The notes under the pieces: model-generated
What the model saw: only the letters and a program-made list of their open reading frames with translations
Database searches by the model: none
Told to the model about the DNA's origin: nothing
Part shown: in pieces, positions 48,548 to 59,584 of the stretch
Position numbering within the stretch: position 1 is the stretch's first letter
Layout: every line of letters starts with the position of its first letter
Assembly: GCA_038501195.1 (NCBI GenBank)
Contig: JBBPUQ010000008.1
Span: 2,614,501-2,678,500 of the forward strand
DNA length: 64,000 bases
From: Nemania diffusa
Taxonomy: Eukaryota; Ascomycota; Sordariomycetes; Xylariales; Xylariaceae
Direction of reading: 5' to 3'
Program-made: the position numbers and the translations under genes

Positions 48548-51500
48548 ATGCAGTCTGTCCCTAGTGTAAGTTGGATTTCCAATGTTGATTTTCGTCATTG
48601 CCTCCGTCGCGCTTTCCTACCATCGCAATGTACCTAGGTAGTTAGTTGGTGGGCCCTCGACCTCCACGCCGGCTTGCGAAGTCCATTCTGTGCTACTGTA
48701 CCCACACCGAATCCCAAAGCCTGTTTCTACCTGTGCACGCACTCGAACACACGATAACGGCATCCCCCAAATTCCACCTCTATCATAGCCAAAAAGGGAT
48801 AAGGAAAGAGGAAAAGACGGGCGCGCATATGAACTTGTTCTATAAACCTCCTTGTTTGCACTCTCTTCCCTGTTGGCGCTTTGTTGGCCACGAGTCTATG
48901 GACTAACATTGCAGCCCTACGACAGCTTATTGGTGCTGGTACTGCGGTCGCTGCGGCAGCAACCGGTTTAGTCTTTGGCCAGCTCCCTGAGGGTCAACAA
49001 CAATATACTCCCCACAGCAGTCCAGCTTCGACTAGGCGAAAACTCGTGACCGACCACAGTTTGTCAATTCCTCATTCCTTCTCTCGACCCGGCACAAGTT
49101 CTGCGGCATCGACGGCGCCATCTCGAACCCAAGATCAGGCGGCCGTGCAGCCCCTGCGTCAGTCTACGGTCTCCGTCAGTGCCACTTCGGCCCAAGCACG
49201 AATTGCCCGACGAGCGTCCCATGCTCAGATAACACCCACAAAGCCCCCTGTTTCTCGCCACTCGCTGGCCAAACCGAGTGAGTTTGGCCTTGCTGCGCCA
49301 ATAGTCGAGGACACGCACGGCTCGGTGTCCTCGAGCGGCTCCTGGATGCGAAGATTGTCCATTCGTCCACTGTCTCAACACGGAAGCCTCAGGTCAAGCA
49401 TTGGTCCAGATTCCCCTTCCATATTTTCTTTCGGCTCTGCAGCCCCGATATTACCCGACTCGAACAACACAGCATCCCAGCTTCCGCCGAACAAGCTTGT
49501 GAAGCGTGCGCCGGGAACAAGCTCACAGGACACAAGTTTTCCCAAGAGGCGAGGATCGAGGGCTCAGATGACGCTACGAAGGCCGGCAACGAGTCACCAG
49601 AGATCTGCCACATTACAGCACCAGCTGGATACTGAGGATCTGCCACCGCTACCCAAGTTCTCTTTCGACCAGTCCAGCCGGCCCCGGGCCAAGACGGTGG
49701 GAATCCACCAACAGAAGCTAATTCCGGGTGTGGTTGAGAACGACCGCTCTAGGTGGAAGTCGTTTTGGCATGCTAAACTTTTCTATACCGCCCCAAAACC
49801 AACTCCCTTACGAGGCACCGATAGTAGCGCCCAGCCGTCAGGAAGACGAATTCGCCTCGATGATCAAGACACACAACAAGTTTATCTCATTACTCCTAAT
49901 AAGCTCATGATGAATGGATCTCTAGAGACGGCTAACGGGTTCTCCTATGAGTCTAACTCCCCACCTTATAATAATGCTAAAGACAGCCCTCAGACTGCCG
50001 AAAAGGAGCCGGATTCAACTGAGGTGACACCTTCGAAACAACCTAGGCGGTCAACTTCGATGCAGTTTAGCTCACCTACAAATTGGATATCGAGGACAAG
50101 TAGTCTCAGGCGCCGTAAGAGAGGAACCGAGGTAACAGGAAGCAAACGGCACGTATCTGCACCGATTGTAGGTGACGAAGATCAAACACAGAGCACAAAG
50201 AGCATAAATCCCGAGAAAACTGTGAAACATCCAGAGGAAGTCAGCCAGGCGGAGGCCGATCTTGCTGCGATCTTTCGTCCTCCAGAATCGCAATGTGGTC
50301 CTACATCACCCCTTCCACCACTGTCACGGCTCTCAAGCTTCCATCTCGATGAAAATCGCCTTGGCTCCTCGCCTTCAGTATCGCCAGATCGACCTAACGA
50401 GGCTATAGTTAGTCCCTCGGTATCATCAAGGGTCGCCTCTCACGCATCCCACACTCGGACACTAGAACGGGCGTCTACCGTGGGTAGCTCTGAGTACCAT
50501 CATGGCTTTACCTCGGGTGATGACGACGACACTGATTTCAAAACCGATACACCATTTGACTCCTTTAGAACCATGGCATCCGACCGCAAGCGCGCGCTTG
50601 ATAGCCCCTTGGAATCGATGTTCGATGATTCTCCGCCTAGCACTGCAGGTACTAATACTAAGCCTAAACGTCTTTCAATCCAAGAAATTTTAGGGCCTTC
50701 CTTTGATGTTGGTAGCAAAATTATGGAAGAAGACGAGAGTGCTTCCACTCCAGTACGAGGAACCTATGAGGAATTTGAGGCACGCTTTCGGGCTGCGAGT
50801 ATCGAAGATGAGAATAAATTTGTGCAGGGTTCCATACCTACGCATTTCTCCACCGAGCGGGACTACAGTCAGCTATCTTTGGATGACGATGATGACCTGG
50901 GGTGGGCGAGAGCAGATGAGACGGAGTTCTACAATCACCTCTCACCACCTAGCTCCATGAATTCTCGGCGAGGTAGCCCCAAATTTCGGAGGACACTAGG
51001 GCAGCTTAGTGGCAACACAAAGCCTGATGTGCATCTTGATTCTACTACTGAGCGACCACGAAGTACTGTTTTCGACTGGACTGAGCCAGCAGTCCATGAT
51101 AGACGTGAAAAAAAGGGCCTTACCCACCGGCCGAAGACGGTTCACGGGAAGCAGGAGCTTGATCTAAGGGGCGGGCGATCAGCCAGTCGTAAGAGTTTTG
51201 TAGCAGCTCATGTCCGAAGTCAAAGTGTCCCAGTGGTCCCAGATCCGACAGAAACCGCGAAGTCGGCCCCTAAGTTTGGCACTTGGGGTTTAGGCCAGAA
51301 GAATGTCAGCGAAGATTGGGACGATGATTTTGAATTCGAGGAAGGAACAGGGTCGATAATTGGTCCAATGGGAAACCCAAATGAGAATGGATTCTCAATG
51401 CTTGTTCCCGCTTCGATTCAAGCAACGCAACCGACGGTGAAGGCCCATTCCGGCCAGATTCGGGAACTGTCTCTTTTAGTTAATGACTTAAAACGACTAT

Positions 51501-52261
51501 GTCGCCTAGGTCGGGAGATGAGCATGTTAGCTGGCTCTTCTGCAAAATTATGGCATGAGGCAGAAGGCATTATAGCCTTGGCTTCCCCTGACGAGGATAC
51601 GGATGCAACAGATGCGGAAACACCTGATAATTTCGATTCTAGTTCTATCGACGAGCGATTTGTGGAGAAAGGATTCGACGGTACTTCTTTAGGAGCGAGA
51701 GAGAGCTCGCGACATCGAAACCCAAATTCGTCACGTCGCCGATCTGTATTCTCTCCGGACGATGATATTTTTGGGGCATGGGATTATGCAGATCAGGACG
51801 TTGTTGCTGGGCGACCTAGAACTCCGGAGAATCCTGTCGTGGAGCCTCGCTCCACGAGCGTTGCGAGGTCCGTGATGGAGTCAATGCGCAAACGCCGTAC
51901 AACATTTGATGACGATGCCGACGACGATTATGACGATTACAACAACCAGTATTCTACTAGGAAAATGAACTTTGACACGAATAGTCTTAAGGAATTAGTC
52001 AAGCGCGCGGGAGACCTGAGAGACAGCCTATCAGAGCTAGTTCGCCGAGAAGACCACATCACGCAAAGCCCGGGACGAACCCCCAAACACACGAGACCCG
52101 ATGGCAGTCCAGCCTTTACCCGAGTCTTCGATGAGCCAACATCAAGTCCTACACGACGTATATCCCGCAATCGTAACAAGCCGGCTCCCAACAACGCGTC
52201 CGTTACTACGTCGCCTTCTAATGGAATCAGCCGACGCATGCAAATGATGATTGTTAGTTGA
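48548..52261 (+). CDS. byr4: Byr4-type GAP component, regulator of septation
   Basis: Likely subunit of the two-part GTPase-activating complex (Byr4-Cdc16; Bfa1-Bub2 in yeast) acting on the Spg1/Tem1 GTPase at spindle pole bodies to hold back septation. The 3.3-kb frame has no ATG at its beginning. I propose a short first exon MQSVPS (48548-48565) with GTAAGT donor and the acceptor at 48925, continuing LIGAGTAVAAAATGLVFG, 1117 residues in all. The acceptor at 48914 is an alternative. Most of the chain is serine/proline-rich and disordered. Ordered marks are LSIQEILGPSFDVG, the acidic/tryptophan motif EDWDDDFEFEEG (about 802-813), the helix HSGQIRELSLLVNDLKRLCRLGREM, and LKELVKRAGDLRDSLSELVRRED near the end. 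The two helices and EDWDDDFEF are what identify the family. Confidence 0.8.
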
Positions 52262-54020
52262 GCTGACTAAAACATAAAATGACACATTGTGTCTGCATCC
52301 CCCACCCACCTTTACGACATACGAAATAGTTCCTATTGGAACTTTGTATATGTGAAGATATCTGTTTGATTTGCATAGCGCCGGGTTGGTTTCGAGCTTT
52401 TCCGAGTGCTTCCACCGCAGACCGAGAAGCATGTTCTTCTGTCTAGATAATGTTAGAGTTCGCATGACACTACGAGGATACGAAAAATGCCGAAGAAATG
52501 TGCGGAATGGTAATGAGATGCCACTGTCACCTTGAGCCTTTCGTGGTCTATTTTTTTTCGCCGTCGGCAAACTGGATATCTCACGATGCTAATGGCAGAG
52601 GATCTTTCAGAAAAGTCACATCGACAGCTGTATTTTCTCCTACCATTGTTTTTCTTATTGCCAGTCTTGTCAACAGGGTTTAGGGAATCAAATGTTCATT
52701 TATCTTTCAGTTGGTCTCGGGGCATCAAACGGGGCATTAAAAACACAAGAGACCACAGAGAGCCTATAGAATCACGTAAAATAATGAACATGAATTAATG
52801 ACTCTTTAACACCACGGCCAAACTTTCGTTGATATCTCGCTCTTAGATCTGCCTGCGAGATAACGATATACGCTTCTATTACTAATTGCCTGGGTTAGGT
52901 GCTTTAAGAAGGAACTCGTATATAAAAGGGCAGACAATTAGAAAAATACTAGCTCTCGACCCCAGCCATAAAATGCAGGAAATTCCAGTTCCCAGAACAA
53001 GTTTAACCATGTAAACGGGTGTCTTTGGGTTATTGTACGTAGCCCTAGAGAATTGTATAGTCTTCCTCACTCCAAAACTAACATCGAGAGGCACCTAGGT
53101 AGTGGAAACCGCTGAGATGCGCTGTCTGTGGAGCGACAGGTTTCTTTCGTTCAGCCATCCCGTGTCGTTCTATAAGTGAGTAAGAATATATACACTCGCA
53201 CATAGAGCTTCGATTTGGTTTTATTGTGCATATACCTGCGCTGTCAAGGACCTTGTATTTTAAACTCGAGACTGACAAGCTAGCTAGGTACTGTCGACAT
53301 ATATGCGTATATCAGAAAAGGTTAAGGAGATATCTATGTTAAAATAATAAAACGTTTAATTAAATAAAAAATAGTTGTAGATTTATATGATGATTAAATT
53401 TATATATTTACATTGCTGGTAATCGTTAAAATCATTTACTTTTATTAATTTGATTTTAACAAAGATCCCTTTGTTGCGCTTTAGTACCTAGGTACTGTTT
53501 GATTTGCACAGGTCATATGTATACCTTTTTGGTAAACCTGGGTAGGTAGCTGCATGTGCTGTGTATTTCATTACCCATGTATCTAGAGTGCCTACCTACC
53601 TACCTACCTAAGGTAGTTACCTGTAGGTAAGTCCAGTTAGGTACAGGTTCTCTATGAGATAGGCATTTGATTTGCTACCTGTTGCCTAAGCTACCTCCAT
53701 CTATCTGGCTGCCATGAACCTATGCCATACATGTGTAGTGAGGCAACTGAGATGAGGCAGGCAGAAGAATACCTCTCGTCCAAGGAAAGCGGGGCAGATG
53801 TTTTTTGTCGGCAAGTGTCAACAGGGATCTGTCTGGTACTTCGCTCTGATTGGTGCAACGCTCGTAGTTTCCCAAGGTTCTCTGCTGGCCCCTGGGACTA
53901 GCAGCTAGCGATTGGGGTGATTGGGGCTGCAGTGGCCCGTTGCTCTCCAAAACATCAATCTAACAACAATTCGACCAACCAAAGTAGCCCACACGTATCT
54001 CTCCACCACAGCCATCTTCT
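52262..54020. other. Gene-free interval with TACC repeat
   Basis: No supported gene. A/T-rich at 53340-53470. A tract of four or five CTAC/TACC units is at 53589-53612, followed by AGGTAG and GTAGGTA copies of the opposite strand, so the region can fold back on itself. Confidence 0.5.
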
Positions 54021-54167
54021 CAATCTCCCAACACACCGCTTCCTTTCCCTCTTTCTTAAACCTCCTTTTTCTTCTTTAACTACTACTGCCGTCCTTCTCC
54101 ATTCCGTCTTCGCTCGACACATCCTCCTCGTTCGTCTGTATCGTCTAACTGTCCATTAATTGACAAA
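54020..54167 (+). promoter_or_regulatory. Pyrimidine-rich promoter/leader of beta-tubulin
   Basis: Dense C/T runs (CTTCCTTTCCCTCTTTCTT, CCTCCTTTTTCTTC and further CT blocks) end just before the ATG in the context GACAAAATGCG. Such CT tracts are typical of strongly expressed fungal genes. Confidence 0.6.
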
Positions 54168-56023
54168 ATGCGTGAGATTGTGAGTAGCGCTCCTCCTGCC
54201 GTCTCTCTTCCCCTCTGTTTACTTTTGCAACCTAATCCAGCTCCGTCAATTTTTTTGCTACCCTATCCCTGAACGCGTCTCCTGATGGCCCTTGCCATTA
54301 GTCTGTCCACATTTATACACGAGCATCATCTGTAGTAGAGCTTGTAGTAAAAGCCAAGAACCAAGCTTCATTCAACCTCACTATCACCTGAAATAATCAC
54401 ACATTAGAACCAAGCTAACCATTACTTCCCCGTTCGCAGGTCCACCTCCAAACCGGCCAATGCGTAAGTCACCCTTCGATCCTCCACGACGAGGCCAAGA
54501 ATTCCCCTAGGCTCACATTCTATCATAGGGTAACCAAATTGGTGCTGCTTTCTGGCAACAAATTTCTGGCGAGCACGGTCTCGACGGCAGTGGCGTGTAT
54601 GTCTATAGCAACCATCAAATCTAGGGAGAGCAGGAGAGTCGACTGACATGCATGGAATAGCTACAATGGAACCTCTGAGCTCCAGCTCGAGCGCATGAGC
54701 GTTTACTTCAACGAGGTACGCATACCTACCGATTATACTCCGATTTATGGAATCAATCTTCTAACGCGGGGGGATATTTAGGGTGCCGGAAACAAATATG
54801 TTCCTCGCGCCGTGCTCGTCGATTTAGAGCCTGGTACCATGGATGCTGTCCGTGCTGGTCCATTTGGCCAACTCTTCCGACCCGATAACTTCGTTTTCGG
54901 CCAGTCTGGAGCTGGTAACAACTGGGCAAAGGGACATTACACTGAGGGTGCTGAGCTCGTCGACAACGTTCTCGATGTCGTTCGTCGCGAAGCTGAGGGC
55001 TGCGACTGCCTTCAGGGTTTCCAGATCACCCACTCGCTCGGTGGTGGTACTGGTGCCGGTATGGGTACTCTACTGATCTCCAAGATTCGCGAGGAGTTTC
55101 CTGACCGCATGATGGCCACCTTCTCCGTCATGCCCTCTCCCAAGGTCTCGGACACCGTTGTCGAGCCCTATAACGCCACCCTTTCCGTCCACCAGCTGGT
55201 CGAGAATTCCGACGAGACCTTCTGCATTGACAACGAGGCTCTATACGACATTTGCATGCGTACTTTGAAGCTGTCCAACCCCTCTTACGGTGATCTAAAC
55301 CACCTTGTCTCCGCTGTCATGTCTGGTGTTACCACATGCTTACGTTTCCCTGGCCAACTCAACTCTGATCTTCGCAAATTGGCTGTGAACATGGTGCCTT
55401 TCCCTCGTCTGCACTTCTTCATGGTCGGCTTTGCTCCTCTTACGAGCCGTGGTGCGCACTCTTTCCGCGCTGTCACCGTCCCTGAGTTGACTCAGCAAAT
55501 GTTCGACCCCAAGAACATGATGGCCGCCGCTGACTTCCGTAACGGTCGCTATCTGACCTGCTCTGCCATTTTGTAAGAACTAAATCCTTCCCGCTATGGC
55601 ATGATTAGTCCCTAACTTGACTCTCTAAATAGCCGCGGCAAGGTTTCCATGAAGGAGGTGGAGGACCAGATGCGAAACGTTCAGAACAAGAACTCGTCCT
55701 ACTTCGTCGAGTGGATTCCCAACAACGTCCAGACGGCCCTCTGCTCCATTCCTCCCCGTGGCCTCAAGATGTCATCTACCTTCGTCGGTAACTCGACTGC
55801 CATCCAGGAGCTCTTCAAGCGTGTGGGTGAGCAGTTCACTGCCATGTTCCGACGCAAGGCTTTCTTGCATTGGTACACTGGTGAGGGTATGGACGAGATG
55901 GAGTTTACTGAGGCCGAGTCGAATATGAACGATTTGGTCAGTGAATACCAGCAGTACCAGGATGCTGGCGTTGATGAGGAGGAGGAAGAGTACGAGGAGG
56001 AAATTCCCGTTGACGAGGAATAG
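54168..56023 (+). CDS. tub2: Beta-tubulin
   Basis: Subunit of the alpha/beta-tubulin dimer of microtubules; binds and hydrolyses GTP. Six exons, 54168-54179, 54440-54463, 54529-54596, 54661-54715, 54782-55572 and 55633-56023, join in phase to 446 residues. The first exon codes only MREI, with the next reading VHLQTGQC, the usual filamentous-fungus arrangement. The GTP-binding loop [17 protein letters not shown] and the acidic tail ([15 protein letters not shown]) are present. Residues known to matter for benzimidazole fungicides are all of the sensitive type: H6, Y50, F167 (55121), E198 (55214) and F200 (55220). The chain is almost identical to known fungal beta-tubulins in every stretch I can judge. 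Confidence 0.97.
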
Positions 56024-59000
56024 ATGGCCCGATCTTGGACAATGGACTCCGACTGAATTTCCAGGGCTTAGTCAAGGGTCTCGGGCTTCGTGGCATCCCC
56101 GGTCGATTTGCCAGTCTCGTCCCATTCCCAGGTTTATTTCTATGTTACCCGGAAGCCAGTACTCTTTGCGTAATGAAAACAATCACCCGAGAGGTTGACC
56201 GTTCTCCAATGTTCGTTAGATATACCTTGTCGGTGTTCGCCGTCTGGAACAAAAGGGAGAGCGATTATTGATTACCTGTAGTGACAAGAAAATTAATACA
56301 TTTCTTGTACCAATATCTGCCCCTGAAATGATTGTGAGCATGCAGTCTTATTTATCTATCCTAGTTCAGTTGGGGAGTTGCAAGACACCTTATTATTTAA
56401 TAACGACCTGAGCGTGAAGGGGGAAAAGGCGATCGCAGTTGTAGGTATTCTATCGTCCGCAGTACTCTTCTTGGTATAGGCGTTGAAGCACAGCCTTTCG
56501 CTCAAGCTTGGCTCAGCCTAGCCGACCAGGTAGACCCCGAAGCACGACACCATCATATTAGATAACCATGGAATAGATAGCGCAAAGCAGTTGCGACAAC
56601 TCTATGATCCTTGACTAAGGGACTATACTCGAGGAAGCTTTATTCGGTGCCCGAGCTTGGCACCGGCCAGTCTACACGGCTAACTGTCAACCCGGATCAA
56701 CTGTACAAGCAACTTGCAAGGTTGAACGAGTGATATTGATTCTGCAACAAAATGTACTATCAAGAAAGATCATTAGGCCCTAATTAAATACATAAGAGAG
56801 TACCCAAGGAGCCGAGGTAGGCTGAGAGGATCTAAGGAATCGTCAGGGCGATACGCGCAAATCTAGGAATAGCTTTAATCCTGAGCGAAACAGCGGTGCT
56901 GGTACCAGGTCCTCGTTGGCTGGGTTGGTCTCGATGGTTTAGGGCGATGCTCAGAAAATATTGAGCTTTTTTTCTTATCCTCTTACCTCTTTGAGACGTC
57001 TATCGCCCTCCTCATCGCCGCTTCGATCTCGCGCCGTCTCCTCGTCTCCTCGCACCTCTTCTTCGAAGTATCTGCTGCTGCCTTCATTTGCTTCTCCTCC
57101 TTGTAGATTAGCGTAAGGAAACCTTCTTGACAGCAAGAAAGAACAATCTTGTGGTGATAGGGCCGAGAAAGGGGCAATCCAAGTCAGGATACAGTAGGAA
57201 GCATGCGTTAGATGCTTATTTGTCTATGTCTACAGCTAGAACTTGCGTCCTATTTGTACTTATCACGACATGCATTTAGGAGCTCAATATCAGGCGCAAT
57301 ATTCTCCTAGTCTCGATAGTAGGTCTTATACAAGACTAAAGCTTGTAGGAGGCAATATATACGTATGAAGTACGGGTAGATGTGGACGGTATGCGTAAAT
57401 ACACATGTATCGTGCGTGGATGGCTGCGCCAGCCATGACAATTCTCATTACTGTTATCGTTTTAGCCTCATTTTGTTAGTGTAGATTTTATACCAACAAG
57501 CTCTCTCGCGCCACCACACTCTCCTCTTGTTTATAGTCCTAATGTTGACCTAGGCCTCAAAACTTGGCTGGCTGCTACAGATAGATGCCTTGCAGCCCTG
57601 TCTCGGGCATTATTAGGTCTTAATTACCAAAACACGAACTAAGAAATGTTGTTTGTTTCGTAAATGGTTAAATGCGAGGTTTTGCAAACCCTTATTGGGT
57701 TGTGAATGGCATCCTGTTCCAATGGTGAGAGGCAATCTAGGCTAGCTAGCGACTATGAAGCCGTGGATTACTTAGTTAGCTGCACTTAGCTGCTCGGCGG
57801 TGTTAGTTTCATCACAACTAACAGCAAATGCAAAGGTGATAGGCTCATAGCGAAGATGATTAGGAATACTCCTATTTCGGTTTAACGGCCATCATGGTCT
57901 CGTACGGTCCCTTTCACTTATCATCACCAACATCAATTTAGGCAGGGGTACTGGAAATGATCACTAGGTTTGTCACCACCCTTGCGACTTACAGGCAAAA
58001 CAAAAAGATTTTTACCTTTTTAACATAATCACAGTGACAATTATATATTTAATACCTTCTTCTTTACAAAAAGTCCTTACTAAAATACAATCGATTTTGC
58101 GAAAAAGAGACCGTCATAGCTTATTATATGACCCTGTTCTACCCGAGACGGTCATCGCTGTTTAGGGCGGTCATGGCGTCGATAAGTAACCATTACAGCT
58201 ACCTTATTTACTCACCTACTCTGTACCTAGCTATATAATTGGCAATCACCGTGACTCCTTATATCGTAAAAATTATAATATTTAAGCACGCGGCAGATCG
58301 CCTGGCTGAGCTGCTTGTTTGATGCTGGCGTCGACCTACGCATATATGTAGTGGCTATAACTAAGCCACACCTTGTCCTGCGTTAGCTACCACAGCTATT
58401 CATAAAACCTAGGTACTGCTAAGCATTTGTATCCACAGGTAACTTGCAACCTAACTTACGCGTACAAAGTACATGTAGGTGGGTTAGGTACCTAGACTAC
58501 CTGTTAACTTGACTTGTTGCTTTTTCCAAGCGCCTGACCATTTCTAGGCGCACTTGTACGCCACACCACATGTCATCTGCATCCTCATTGGATTATATGC
58601 GCCATTGTGTAACTTGACCTGTCGCTTGTTTTGAGCTTCTCGAAAGGTGTAGGCATAGAATACTATTGGTCAGCCAAATCACCTAGGGACTTCACCGATA
58701 TAACCTCCGAGCAGGCCTCGATGATAATCTACCCAATAAACATCGAATTCTTTACTGCCAGCAAACAAGACACCAGATAAGTGGGACGTTCAGACTACCT
58801 AGGACATTCAGACGCACAGCCTATCCACCTCGGTCCTAGTTATTACACTAATTACGACTAGGCAATAGAAATGCTTCATCTATGCGTAGTCACTAATACG
58901 CCTACCTGTCAACCGGTTATTAGCTTGACAGAATCTGAACCTGGCCAAGGCAGACCAACGCTTAATTGTGAATTGTGAATTGTGAATTGTGAATTATGCC

Positions 59001-59584
59001 AGTCTAATTACCTGCCATCTTCTACTAAATGGAGTACCGACATGTGGAGCTAGCTGCTACTTCATGCTCGGGGGTTCCTTGGCCCATTCCCAAGGCGGAG
59101 CGGAGAGCCCTTCTTTGAGTCAGTCCGCTACAGCATGGTGGATCTTTACCTCGAAACTCGGTACCCGACCAAATCCCTAGAGCTATTCACAGCCTCAGAG
59201 GAGTACATACAATAACCCTGGTGGGAGATGTGTATAGGTAGACAGGTCGATCTTGGCTGTATCTCACTTGATCTTCGTACGATATGTTGAGAGTGCCCCA
59301 GATTCAGGTCGCCCTACGATGGGTCTGCTCTTTGCTAGGAACAACTAAATCCCAACTATCTTAAGGCATCATATCAATTCTTTGTGTAGTTGCTCTAAAC
59401 TCTCCTAGCAACGTTTGTCTAACTGCGACGTTCTACTATACTAACAAAGGAATTACAAATATATGGATCTCTTATATTTTAACGAGATCAACAGTTTCCC
59501 CCCTAACCCATACCACTTAACCACCGAGAATTTTAGCTTTACTTTAATCCCTTCTTCAGATACCTCTTAAGGGTCAGGCTCAAC
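56024..59584. other. Long gene-free interval (about 3.5 kb)
   Basis: No supported gene. A charged minus-strand frame at 56983-57177 (KKRCEETRRRREIEAAMRRAI) is too short to call. The interval contains the heptamer repeat at 58964-58998 and TAGGTA/TACCTA runs near 58480. Confidence 0.45.
58964..58998. repeat. Heptamer tandem repeat (AATTGTG)
   Basis: Four perfect copies of AATTGTG are followed by one copy with a single change (AATTATG). Confidence 0.85.
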
